From PVC group bacterium (GTDB lineage Bacteria; Verrucomicrobiota; Kiritimatiellia; UBA8416): a DNA stretch of 32,072 nucleotides. Numbering within the stretch: the stretch's first letter is position 1; the number at the start of each line of letters is the position of its first letter. Position numbers and translations under genes: made by a program. This document shows, piece after piece, positions 22,347 through 30,632 of this stretch. Below the pieces are notes generated by a model. That model was not told the DNA's origin. It worked only from the letters and a program-made list of their open reading frames with translations, and did not search any database. The stretch is taken from positions 1 to 32,072 of the forward strand of contig PXBF01000013.1 in assembly GCA_003567005.1 (NCBI GenBank). Reading direction: 5' to 3'.

Positions 22347-25280
22347 ATGGAAAGCGACACAAAAAAAACGGGTTGGGCGACGTTTCGGGCTTTTGTGCTG
22401 GGCGTGATCTTGTCCGGTGTATTCGCTTGGCTGACGGTACTTTTCGATAATAGCGAGGTTATGGGTTGGAACCATCGGAATTTGTCGGGTAGTTTGCTGC
22501 CGGTTCTTCCGCATGCCGTGCTATTGCTTGCCGGCATCCTGATTAATCCGCTCCTGCGTTTAACGCGTGGATTGATCCGTCCATTTGCAAAGGCGGAATT
22601 ACTACTGATTTTTGTCATGACAGTGGTCTCCGCAGGTGTGGCAAGCTGGGGGTTGAGCGGTCCTCTGGTGCCGCTGATCAGCGGGTATGCAAACCGGGAC
22701 TGGAATACCGACCAGCGTCAATGGGATGCTACCATGGCACCTTTCCTGCATGAAAACTATTATATCATGGCAGAAGGGACGACTGCAGTGGCGCGCGATT
22801 TGCGCGATCTTCATCTGCAGCACGAAGAGGCGCGGATTCGCTACCGGGCCGCGCGCGATGTGCTTTTGGCGCGCGAGGAGCTTGCAGAGGTTGAAGCCTA
22901 TCTGGAGACGCTTGCCAGCATTGAGGATGAGGAGGTGCGACGCACGCGTAAAGAAACCATGTACTGGCCACATCAGCAAGCCAGGCAATTGGTTGCGCGT
23001 ACAGAAAGTGACTGGGAGCAAACTGGGGGTGGGCTTGACCCGAATGCGGTCGTGGAAACGTATCCGGATTTGATTCGGGAACGCCGCTACGAGCGCGATG
23101 CATTACGTGAGGCGTTGCATGCCATAAATGAGCATTATTATGAAGCCGTCAGGGAATTGCGCCGCGGTTTTCCTGCCGAAAAACGGGCGGTCCCCGGGGT
23201 CGTATATTCGTTTGGCGAAGGCTGGGCGAGCTATCGGGCGCGGGTGCAACGCTTGCGCGTTGGACGGGACTCCCTCCACGCGCTGGATGATCTTGCCCGG
23301 CAACTTTCGGCTGCGATCGAGGAAGGGACCACCTTGCCTGCGAATTGGACGACGGATCTGCGTGCCGCCGCAGTTGCCTTGGAGGAGATTTCTGACATTC
23401 CTGTGCTGGCGCAGCTGCATGCAAGCCGAAGCGCCGAGCTGGTGCAATTGCAAACGAAATTGGTACAGCAGGAACAAGAAGGGCGCCGATTGCGGCATAT
23501 GCGGCGCTTTTCCGCGTTACACCAATTTCAAATGTTCAGTGATTTGATTTCCGATAGCGATCGTACGGTAAATCGGTTGCAGCGTCAGGTAGACCGATTG
23601 CGCACGCAAATCGAAACCCGTATCGAGCCTTTGCTCGTTGTGCGTGATCGTGTGCAGGTTACACGCGACGGACTGTTGGCATTGGCGGATGACGCGGAAG
23701 AAGCCGATGCGGATGCCTATCCTACGCTAGCGGATCGCTTGCAGGTTGCCATGGACCTGTATCCTTCCTTCGACGCGTCGCTGCGGCGTTTCTGGCTCGG
23801 CGATGTGAACTGGGGACTATGGATGGGACCTGTCGTTTCCTGGTTTCTTCTGATGGGACTGATCTACATGATCTTTATGTCTTTCAATACACTTATCTTC
23901 CGGCAGTGGGCGCATAATGAAAAATTACTATACCCGCTAGCCGAGTTCGCAAGTGTTATCTCGGACCAAGCAAGTCTGAAGTCAGAAGCAAAAAGTCTTT
24001 TCCGGAGTGGCTTGTTTTGGACTGGGGTTAGCATCTCGGCAGGCGTGTTATGCTGGAACTATCTGGCCACGAACGACATCGTACCTAATATTAATCCTGT
24101 TCGCTTGCAAACATTATGGATTGGGTATGTTGGGGGCGCGCTGCGTGGTCTTGCCAGTACCTACTTTGTTGTGATCTTTGCCGTTATTGGTGTTGCCTTC
24201 CTAGTACCTTCCAAGATTTCGTTCTCCTTGTGGTTTTTTGAAGCGCTTTACATGGGACTGCTGTTGGTTCTGGTTTGGATGGGGTATGGTGATAACCGTT
24301 GGTCTTTAGGGAGTCCGGGGCGCCCAGATATCGGGGTAGGCGCCATGCTCGTGTTTGGTATTTCGACTTTGTGGACGTGCCGCCAATATCTCTTGTGTGT
24401 GTTTAAACCAACCGCACTGAAAGGGTTAGCCGAGGATGAGGCGCGCGAGCTGCGCGTGGCTTCCTTCCTGTTTTTGGCGAGCTCGCTGGTTCTCATGCTC
24501 GCATTGATATTCCAACTGGGCGCAAACCCGTTTTATGTGGTTGTGTTTTATGTGTTGGTTTTGGTCATGACCATCACGCTGGTGCGTGCTGTTGCTGAAG
24601 GAGGTGTGCTGGGCTTGCAGAGCCACGCCTCGGTTTTATACATCATAAAGCATCTTTTCGGGATGACCGGTGGCTGGACCGCCCCTGTTCTGGTTGCGCC
24701 ACTCGCGGTCTATGGCGCGTTGATTTTTGGTGGGCTCCGGTCCTTCATTGCGCCGATGATGGCCAATGCATTCAAAGTGCGTGAAGAAATTCGTATGCGG
24801 CGCCTGCACTTTCATATCGCGATTTGGGTCGGCATTGTGATTGCTGCAATGGTTTCGGTTGTAACGATTCTGATGCTTTCTTACCAATATGGTGCCGATA
24901 ACATGCAGGACTGGCTCAATACATCCGGACCGCGCGGCATGCTTCAGGGGGTACAGAATTGGGTGCAGAATACAAATCCGCCAAACGCTGCGAATCAGCG
25001 CTGGATCATTGCTGGTGCCGTAATGATGACGGCATTGCTCATGGGAAGGCGCCATTTTTTCTGGATTCCGCATCCGATTGGTTTGCTAATGATCATGAAC
25101 CGGAATATGTTTGGCTTCTGGGGCTCCATCCTGATTGCTTGGATTGTCAAGAGCGCAGTCAGCAAATATTGCACGCATGAACAATATATTTCTATCCGCC
25201 GTTTCTTTATCGGGCTCATTGTCGGACATCTGATCGCGGTACTCTTCGGCTGGGATGCTTTTCAGTTCCACTGGGGCTAG
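22347..25280 (+). CDS. DUF6785-like (OPT-related) membrane protein with helical insertion
   Basis: 977 residues, starting at 22347 after a GGAAGGA site. Three N-terminal helices (about 15-35, 50-75, 83-105) include LLLAGILINPLLRL and AELLLIFVMTVVSAGVASWGL, which resemble the N-terminus of DUF6785 proteins. A region of about 350 residues (roughly 135-480) rich in Arg, Glu, Leu and Ala, likely coiled coil, follows. The remainder has about ten helices with NEKLLYPLAEF (Glu525), matching the EKLxxP motif of the preceding OPT-like protein, and a C-terminal part resembling DUF6784 (GLLMIMNRNMFGFWGSILIAW). As I recall the family, this insertion is much larger than usual and may contact the helical part of the giant FtsX-like protein. 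Its stop codon overlaps that of the convergent gene. Function unknown. Confidence 0.7.
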   Translation: MESDTKKTGWATFRAFVLGVILSGVFAWLTVLFDNSEVMGWNHRNLSGSLLPVLPHAVLLLAGILINPLLRLTRGLIRPFAKAELLLIFVMTVVSAGVASWGLSGPLVPLISGYANRDWNTDQRQWDATMAPFLHENYYIMAEGTTAVARDLRDLHLQHEEARIRYRAARDVLLAREELAEVEAYLETLASIEDEEVRRTRKETMYWPHQQARQLVARTESDWEQTGGGLDPNAVVETYPDLIRERRYERDALREALHAINEHYYEAVRELRRGFPAEKRAVPGVVYSFGEGWASYRARVQRLRVGRDSLHALDDLARQLSAAIEEGTTLPANWTTDLRAAAVALEEISDIPVLAQLHASRSAELVQLQTKLVQQEQEGRRLRHMRRFSALHQFQMFSDLISDSDRTVNRLQRQVDRLRTQIETRIEPLLVVRDRVQVTRDGLLALADDAEEADADAYPTLADRLQVAMDLYPSFDASLRRFWLGDVNWGLWMGPVVSWFLLMGLIYMIFMSFNTLIFRQWAHNEKLLYPLAEFASVISDQASLKSEAKSLFRSGLFWTGVSISAGVLCWNYLATNDIVPNINPVRLQTLWIGYVGGALRGLASTYFVVIFAVIGVAFLVPSKISFSLWFFEALYMGLLLVLVWMGYGDNRWSLGSPGRPDIGVGAMLVFGISTLWTCRQYLLCVFKPTALKGLAEDEARELRVASFLFLASSLVLMLALIFQLGANPFYVVVFYVLVLVMTITLVRAVAEGGVLGLQSHASVLYIIKHLFGMTGGWTAPVLVAPLAVYGALIFGGLRSFIAPMMANAFKVREEIRMRRLHFHIAIWVGIVIAAMVSVVTILMLSYQYGADNMQDWLNTSGPRGMLQGVQNWVQNTNPPNAANQRWIIAGAVMMTALLMGRRHFFWIPHPIGLLMIMNRNMFGFWGSILIAWIVKSAVSKYCTHEQYISIRRFFIGLIVGHLIAVLFGWDAFQFHWG

Positions 25281-26239
25281 GCGAAGAGGACATCCAGGTC
25301 GCTTTTGGTGCGGTGGTGGTAGACCCACACGATGAGCGTGTTGCTCTCTTGATCGAGGCGGCAGCCGACTTCGTAGCGATAGCAGGCGGTGGCAATCTCC
25401 TCGCGGTGACCCAATACGAAGGGCATGCGGCGGCGCCAGGTGATACCCGTCTCGCCAGCAGGCTTGAAGAAGGGTGCCTTGAGCATGCGCGATCCATTTA
25501 GGTGGGCACAAGCCCATGCCGCAGGCGTCTTGCCGCTCTCTTTTAGAAAAATATCTGCACAGGAGAAATGCCATAAGTAGAAGCGTCGCAAGCGCCATTT
25601 GAAGAGCATCAGTTTGGAGCCGATATCAAATTGCGTGTGCGCCAGCTTGAAACACTGCGGCAAAGAAAAGGATAGATCGAAAAACTGCCAGGGAATCCTA
25701 GGTTGATCCGCGTGGTTGTCCAGCGTGGATGCGATCATGCGAACGGTGTCGGCCGGTGACTCTTTGTCATCGGGCAGAAAATGTAGCATGAAAAAGCAAA
25801 AGATCGAAGAGTCGGGGCACAAATAGAACGCCGTCACGAGGTCGTGCCGAACGCCTCGGATTTTGGGACTATCCTCGTCTGGTTCCGTTTCCTTGAAAAC
25901 AAAGTGGGTTGCCTTCCAGGCAGGCGGGAGCCCGGTAATGTCCATGTGGTCATCTGATTTCACGGTGAGCGGTTTCGAGGCCTTGATATAGCGCTGCATG
26001 ATACTCGCTATATCCAATCCCTTCTTCCCGCGAATCCATTCTACCTCCATGCGGATACTGTATTCATCCTCCAGCTCGATCCGTGTAACCTTGCGGCGCG
26101 CGAATTCATAGACGGCTAGCTCCCAGTTCCGCGGCACGCAGAAAGAGAGAGCATCCCAGGCAATGCGTCGGCATCCTTCGGGAAGAGAAATGCCAAAAGG
26201 ATCCACGGGATGGTACGGTTTTTGTATGTTTTCCTCCAT
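25277..26239 (-). CDS. Hypothetical cytoplasmic protein with internal repeat
   Basis: About 320 residues from the ATG at 26239 (MEENIQKPYHPVDPFGISLP). The frame stays open upstream to 26584, but that part is Cys-rich and unlike the rest, so it is not counted; there is no strong ribosome binding site at 26239, leaving the start uncertain. No family is recognised with certainty. Two segments look like repeats of one fold: DALSFCVPRNWELAVYEF with EDEYSIRMEVEW, and DLSFSLPQCFKLAHTQFDIG with MLFKWRLRRFYLWHF. No signal peptide or membrane helix is visible. The stop codon (CTA on the plus strand, 25277-25279) overlaps the stop of the DUF6785-like gene by three bases, so the two genes end tail to tail with no terminator between them. 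A link to the PqqD-containing operon is suggested by position only. Confidence 0.6.
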   Translation of the reverse strand: MEENIQKPYHPVDPFGISLPEGCRRIAWDALSFCVPRNWELAVYEFARRKVTRIELEDEYSIRMEVEWIRGKKGLDIASIMQRYIKASKPLTVKSDDHMDITGLPPAWKATHFVFKETEPDEDSPKIRGVRHDLVTAFYLCPDSSIFCFFMLHFLPDDKESPADTVRMIASTLDNHADQPRIPWQFFDLSFSLPQCFKLAHTQFDIGSKLMLFKWRLRRFYLWHFSCADIFLKESGKTPAAWACAHLNGSRMLKAPFFKPAGETGITWRRRMPFVLGHREEIATACYRYEVGCRLDQESNTLIVWVYHHRTKSDLDVLFA

Positions 26240-26526
26240 AGCACAAGCAGCATTACATAAGGCTACAATCTCTGTCGATACCAAGTTGATGCGAGGCTCT
26301 TGTATACCAGCTGCATTGCGGATTGACAGTAGCGAGTATAGGGCACCTGGCAGGAGGCAAAGGCTGTAAGACGATGTCTGCCCGTTTGCGACCATGCAAA
26401 AACCGGCTTGAAAAGCTGTCGGTATGCAGGGGGCATGCCATGCAAAGAGAGAGTGAAGCATGACGAAATGTGCCCCCAGAGTCCAGTTTGGCGCTATAAT
26501 GCAATAAATAAAACCGGATGTTGCAA
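26240..26526. other. Divergent intergenic region
   Basis: The gap between the hypothetical minus-strand gene and the second DUF6288 gene. It holds the promoter at 26527-26556 at its right end and an AT-rich stretch (TAAATAAAA near 26505) just upstream of that promoter. No separate gene or other convincing signal was seen, and no promoter for the minus-strand gene could be assigned. Confidence 0.4.
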
Positions 26527-26556
26527 TTGTTGATCTGTGTGTTATCCCACTACAGT
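26527..26556 (+). promoter_or_regulatory. Sigma70-like promoter, copy 2 of a three-copy set
   Basis: TTGTTG (26527-26532), 18-base spacer, TACAGT (26551-26556). The surrounding GCAATTGTTG, ATCCC-like and ACTACAGT bases match the copy at 31864-31893, and TAAATAAA precedes both. The -10 start is 52 bases before the ATG of the downstream gene. Confidence 0.65.
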
Positions 26557-26602
26557 GTTGATATGGCTTTATTATGAAAAGCATGCGTAAGGAGATTGGA
26601 AT

Positions 26603-29600
26603 ATGAAGTCAAGACATGTGTTACGAATCCTGATGAGAAAAAGACAGACAAACACCACCGGATGCAAGCAGTCTCGCCATATGCGCGGATGCTATAAACG
26701 TATTACCCAGGTTTTTGCGTTTTGTTTTGTTTTTGCAACGGCTGGGCAAGGTTCGTTCTACACAGTCGACCGGTTGTTTACGTGGCGTCCTGACGAAACG
26801 GACCTTCTTACCGAGATTGAGCGGTTCGGTCCGGTGGGGCTGCGTATCGAGCTGCACCAGCCGGCGTTCGTGATGAAGATCGGAAATGTCGAGGAAGGGT
26901 CCCCGGCATACAAGACGGGTATGCTAAAGGAGGGACAGATCATCGAGACAGTTAATGGTGAAGCCTTGCGTGATATTGATCCGCGGATTCAATTGGGCAA
27001 TATCATTACACAGGCCGAAGCCACGGACGGCAGAATCGAGCTCGTAGTGCGGGATGATGAAGATGCCGCCCCGGAAACCGTCGTGCTGCAAATCCCGGTA
27101 CTGGGCTCGTATAGCGATACCTGGCCGCTGGATTGTGCCAAGTCGGATCGCATTGTTCGCGGTCTTGCCGATTGGACAGCAACGCAGGGACCGCGAATTC
27201 GATACGATGGCGGTTTGCGGATGCTTTTTCTGCTTTCGACGGGAGAAGATCAGGATTTAGAAGTGGTGCGTGAGTGGATTGCGGAGTTTGCTGAAGATGA
27301 TGGCGACAGGCTGATTAACAACAACTGGCATACTGGCTATAGCGGTATTGCCGTCGCAGAGTACTATCTCCGAACCGGTGATGAAACCGCGATTCCGCTC
27401 CTTGAGACATTGGTGCGCTCTGCCGAGCATAATTACATGCCCGGCGGTTGGTCTACCCGCGGACAGGGTAACTTTCGTTATGGTCGTATCAGTTCCGCTG
27501 GATTGCATGTGACCACCTTCTTACTGTTGGCTGCCGAGTGTGGGGTGGAAGTGGATCCGCATATCAAGGAAGGCGCGTTACGGCAGTTTATTCGCTATGT
27601 CGGTCGTGGCAATGTGCCTTATGGAGATCACCGTCCCGAAAATGGCTACACCGACAATGGAAAAAATGGAGCACTTGCTTTTACCATGGCGGCTGCCAAG
27701 GCAGTATCTCGCGCAGGCGAGGAATCGGCCTATGCCCGTGCGCGTGACGCTTCCGCCATACGTGGCTTTTATTCGACCCATTGGATGTTGCATGGACACA
27801 CCGGTGGTGGTTTGGGAGAAATCTGGCGCGGTGCGGCCATGGGGTTGATGCATGACAAGGATACCCCACGCTACCGTTCTTTCATGGACCAGCGGAAGTG
27901 GTTTTATGAAATGTCGCGTCGCCATGATGGATCCTTCGGCATTGTGGGAGGCAGGCGCTACGATAATACGGAATGGGGTGTCGGGATGGGACTGAGCTTT
28001 ACCATTCCTCGACGCACGCTACGTATTTCCGGGGCACCCCCTACGGAGCACAGTCAGCAAGTATCCTTGCCGGCCCAGATTTGGGGCACGGAAGCGGATC
28101 ATGATTTCTACTCTCTTGAGCCGGCCCGTTCGTCGATCGGATCAGCCCCTGATGTGGACAGTGAGCGGGTGGGGAGAGGCTATTGGATCCCTGCCATCCT
28201 GGATCGTATAGCGGATGGTGATGCAGACGTAATTCAAAAATATATCCAACATCCTGACTTCGAGGTTCGCCGTCGGGCTGCCGAGCGTTTGAACCTTGTA
28301 GGGGAGGATGTTGTTCTGGAAGCGTTGCGTTCCGAGGATGCCCGCCTGCGGGATGTTGGCGTTATAGGCTTGGAGAATCACGGAAGTTTACGCACGGATG
28401 CCACCATGGACGTTCTGCTGGAGATGATCAGCAATCCGGAAGAGTCCTGGTGGGTGGTGCAGCGCGCATTACAGGTCGTGGATAATCACCTGGATGATAT
28501 TGATAGGTTGAAAGCGCGTACGGATCGTTTACTGCATTGGGCCGAGCACGATGACTGGTGGCTGAGCGGGTCGGCAGTCCCGCTCGTGATGCGTTTGGCG
28601 GCGCATGAGCACGAGACGGAGCGCATCTTGCAAACCGTGGGGCAGTGGATGGCTGCGAATCGGCACCCGGGACAGTGGCACCACAGGCATCTGATCAACG
28701 AGTTTGAAAATGCGCCGCAGGAAGTGCGACAACAGTTGCTGGCCATGTTGAGTGGGGTGTATGACGATTGGCCCGGAGAGCAGTATGCGCCCGTGCGTCC
28801 GCAAGTGGAGGGGCAAGTCATCGGGCGTGTGGCCCAAGTCGTTGCAACACTGGAGGGTGGCTTGGAACGCTTGTATCAACTTTCCCAGCAACGCTATCCC
28901 GACAGGACGCTGGCCCATCGGGATTTGTTTTTGAACAATCAGGATCAGTTGGCGGACAGTCCTGAAGTGCTGTCGCGGGTGATGGATCTGACGCGTGAGG
29001 AGTTGATTCCCGAGTTTGTGGTGGAGCACGCGTACGACTTGATGGTGAGACTCGATACCAACCCGACCAGCGGGCGTATGCGATTTCGCCTCAATCGGGC
29101 GGAAGGCCATATGAAAGAGCTCGTCAGCTTATACCAGCGGGCAGGGATCGATGACTACAACTGGCATGATTACGGTCCGGAACGCACGGAGATGGAGTGG
29201 TGGTATCATACCTTTGATCCGGTGGAGCAGCCGCCATTGGGAGAGGAACGGCATCGCTTGGGGCGTTATCGGGAGGTGACGTATCCTGAGGGTATGGAAG
29301 ATTGGAATCAGCCTGACTTTGATGCTGCAGGCGCTGGCTGGGAGCGCGGGCTTGCCCCGTTTGCACACCGCAATGGGGAAAAGCGTGCGGTGGCGAATCG
29401 TTGCAATCGCCATGAAGGTAGAGGCATGGATTTTTGTGGCTGCGGAGAACCCCCCAATACCTTCTGGGAAAATGAGGTATTGCTCAAGGCGGGTGCGTTT
29501 GACATTCCTCCCTTTGAAGAGGGGTATGCCTATCGCATTTTATATGGTGGTTCCTCGCATGTACATTTTGGCGACGGTACGCATATCTATGTCAATGGTG

Positions 29601-30244
29601 AGCAGATTTTCCGGCGTGACAGAGCTGTTGATCGTGGGCAAGGTGCACGGCCAATGGGAGCACGGGTCACTACCGAGCGGTGGGAAGACTTTGCGAGTGG
29701 CCGGGTCCATCTTGCCGCGAAAAGTTTCCTGAAATATCGAGGTAATAATTATGGCAATTCCCTGACCGTGTTCATGCGGCGCATGAAACTGCCGCCTTTC
29801 CAAGATGAACTGCAAAAGGGCTTGCAGTTGGTGGGACTTCGCGATGCCGCATGGCAGGAATTGCAAGATCCGGACAGTGATACGGATCCGGAACAAGACC
29901 TCTACATTTGGGATGGTGAGGAGAGCCGGAGTGCGGAAGCGATCGGTTCCTGGAAAGTGGTGGGTCAGGTAGAAGCGATTCGTGACTTCGATCCAGATTC
30001 ACTGCAACAGCCTTCGGGCGGATGGAATCCACAGGGAATCGATCTGACCGATGATCTTAGCACAAGCGACCCGTTGCTGGTGTGGACGGGGCCCATGCTG
30101 CTAGATGCGAACCGTAAGGAAGCTTTGGCGGTCGAGCATGCGCAAGTGGATGGCAAGGACTACTTGTTTATCCAAGCCGGCGGATTTGATGCTGAGCACC
30201 CAGTCGATTGGACATCTCCCTGGCTCGTTTTCGAGAGGGATTAG
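26603..30244 (+). CDS. Exported giant DUF6288/PDZ protein with HEAT-like repeats
   Basis: 1213 residues; AAGGAG eight bases before the ATG fixes the start. The N-terminus has an unusually long basic region of about 33 residues before a hydrophobic stretch (VFAFCFVFATAG), so export is probable though atypical; an internal ATG at 26681 would give a conventional signal peptide. About 75-165 form a PDZ-like domain (GNVEEGSPAYKTGMLKEGQI) ending in the DUF6288 signature PVLGSYSDTWPLDCAKSDRI. The helical body (about 170-490) contains NNNWHTGYSGIAVAEYYLRTGD. HEAT-like helical repeats (about 535-720) and a C-terminal beta-sandwich (IYVNGEQIFRR) follow. It is paralogous to the DUF6288 part of the protein at 2740 but lacks the sialate-esterase-like module. 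A role at the cell surface or in the periplasm is inferred; function unknown. Confidence 0.85.
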   Translation: MKSRHVLRILMRKRQTNTTGCKQSRHMRGCYKRITQVFAFCFVFATAGQGSFYTVDRLFTWRPDETDLLTEIERFGPVGLRIELHQPAFVMKIGNVEEGSPAYKTGMLKEGQIIETVNGEALRDIDPRIQLGNIITQAEATDGRIELVVRDDEDAAPETVVLQIPVLGSYSDTWPLDCAKSDRIVRGLADWTATQGPRIRYDGGLRMLFLLSTGEDQDLEVVREWIAEFAEDDGDRLINNNWHTGYSGIAVAEYYLRTGDETAIPLLETLVRSAEHNYMPGGWSTRGQGNFRYGRISSAGLHVTTFLLLAAECGVEVDPHIKEGALRQFIRYVGRGNVPYGDHRPENGYTDNGKNGALAFTMAAAKAVSRAGEESAYARARDASAIRGFYSTHWMLHGHTGGGLGEIWRGAAMGLMHDKDTPRYRSFMDQRKWFYEMSRRHDGSFGIVGGRRYDNTEWGVGMGLSFTIPRRTLRISGAPPTEHSQQVSLPAQIWGTEADHDFYSLEPARSSIGSAPDVDSERVGRGYWIPAILDRIADGDADVIQKYIQHPDFEVRRRAAERLNLVGEDVVLEALRSEDARLRDVGVIGLENHGSLRTDATMDVLLEMISNPEESWWVVQRALQVVDNHLDDIDRLKARTDRLLHWAEHDDWWLSGSAVPLVMRLAAHEHETERILQTVGQWMAANRHPGQWHHRHLINEFENAPQEVRQQLLAMLSGVYDDWPGEQYAPVRPQVEGQVIGRVAQVVATLEGGLERLYQLSQQRYPDRTLAHRDLFLNNQDQLADSPEVLSRVMDLTREELIPEFVVEHAYDLMVRLDTNPTSGRMRFRLNRAEGHMKELVSLYQRAGIDDYNWHDYGPERTEMEWWYHTFDPVEQPPLGEERHRLGRYREVTYPEGMEDWNQPDFDAAGAGWERGLAPFAHRNGEKRAVANRCNRHEGRGMDFCGCGEPPNTFWENEVLLKAGAFDIPPFEEGYAYRILYGGSSHVHFGDGTHIYVNGEQIFRRDRAVDRGQGARPMGARVTTERWEDFASGRVHLAAKSFLKYRGNNYGNSLTVFMRRMKLPPFQDELQKGLQLVGLRDAAWQELQDPDSDTDPEQDLYIWDGEESRSAEAIGSWKVVGQVEAIRDFDPDSLQQPSGGWNPQGIDLTDDLSTSDPLLVWTGPMLLDANRKEALAVEHAQVDGKDYLFIQAGGFDAEHPVDWTSPWLVFERD

Positions 30245-30632
30245 GCGTTAGGCGTTAGGGGGTAGTCGTCAGGGGTAGGAGCCAAGATGATGCGGGGTAG
30301 AGGGGGGATTTGGTTGATGTGTTGATGGGGATTTGTGGAGTGTGGAAAGTGGGACGTGGGATTCGGGTTGACGATAGGGTGTGACGATTTTTGCTTCGCT
30401 CTCTCGTGAACCGCTCTCGCGTGCCATGCCGTAGCCAACGGCGAAGGATGGTCGTACTCTCTCGTCGTTCGAAATTGGATGTGACTGTATCGTGTTAGTG
30501 GAGTCGGGGTGGATGGTTTGGCCGAGTGCGGTGGGTTGTGCGAAGTAGCGTGTGATTATTGTGTTGGCAAAAACGTGAAACCAGAACATCTTGTGGTTAT
30601 TATTTACGTTACAACCTTGGAAAGATTGAAGC
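30245..30632. other. Intergenic region with short repeats and a stem-loop
   Basis: A 388-base gap without a convincing gene. It begins with a tandem GGCGTTA-type repeat (about 30241-30260), contains GCCAAGATGATG (30281-30292) shared with the gap at 8955-8966, and an imperfect stem-loop at 30424-30451 (CCAT-GCCGT ... ACGGC ... ATGG). No promoter for the regulator gene could be assigned with confidence. Confidence 0.45.
30424..30451. repeat. Imperfect inverted repeat
   Basis: CCAT and GCCGT (30424-30432) pair with ACGGC (30438-30442) and ATGG (30448-30451), separated by AGCCA and GAAGG. It resembles dispersed intergenic palindromes common in PVC genomes, but only one copy is present in this window. 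Confidence 0.4.

Noticed and set aside
26240..26584. N-terminal extension of the minus-strand hypothetical gene
   Set aside because: The extra 115 residues are Cys-rich and unlike the rest, and the region carries the divergent promoter of the second DUF6288 gene.
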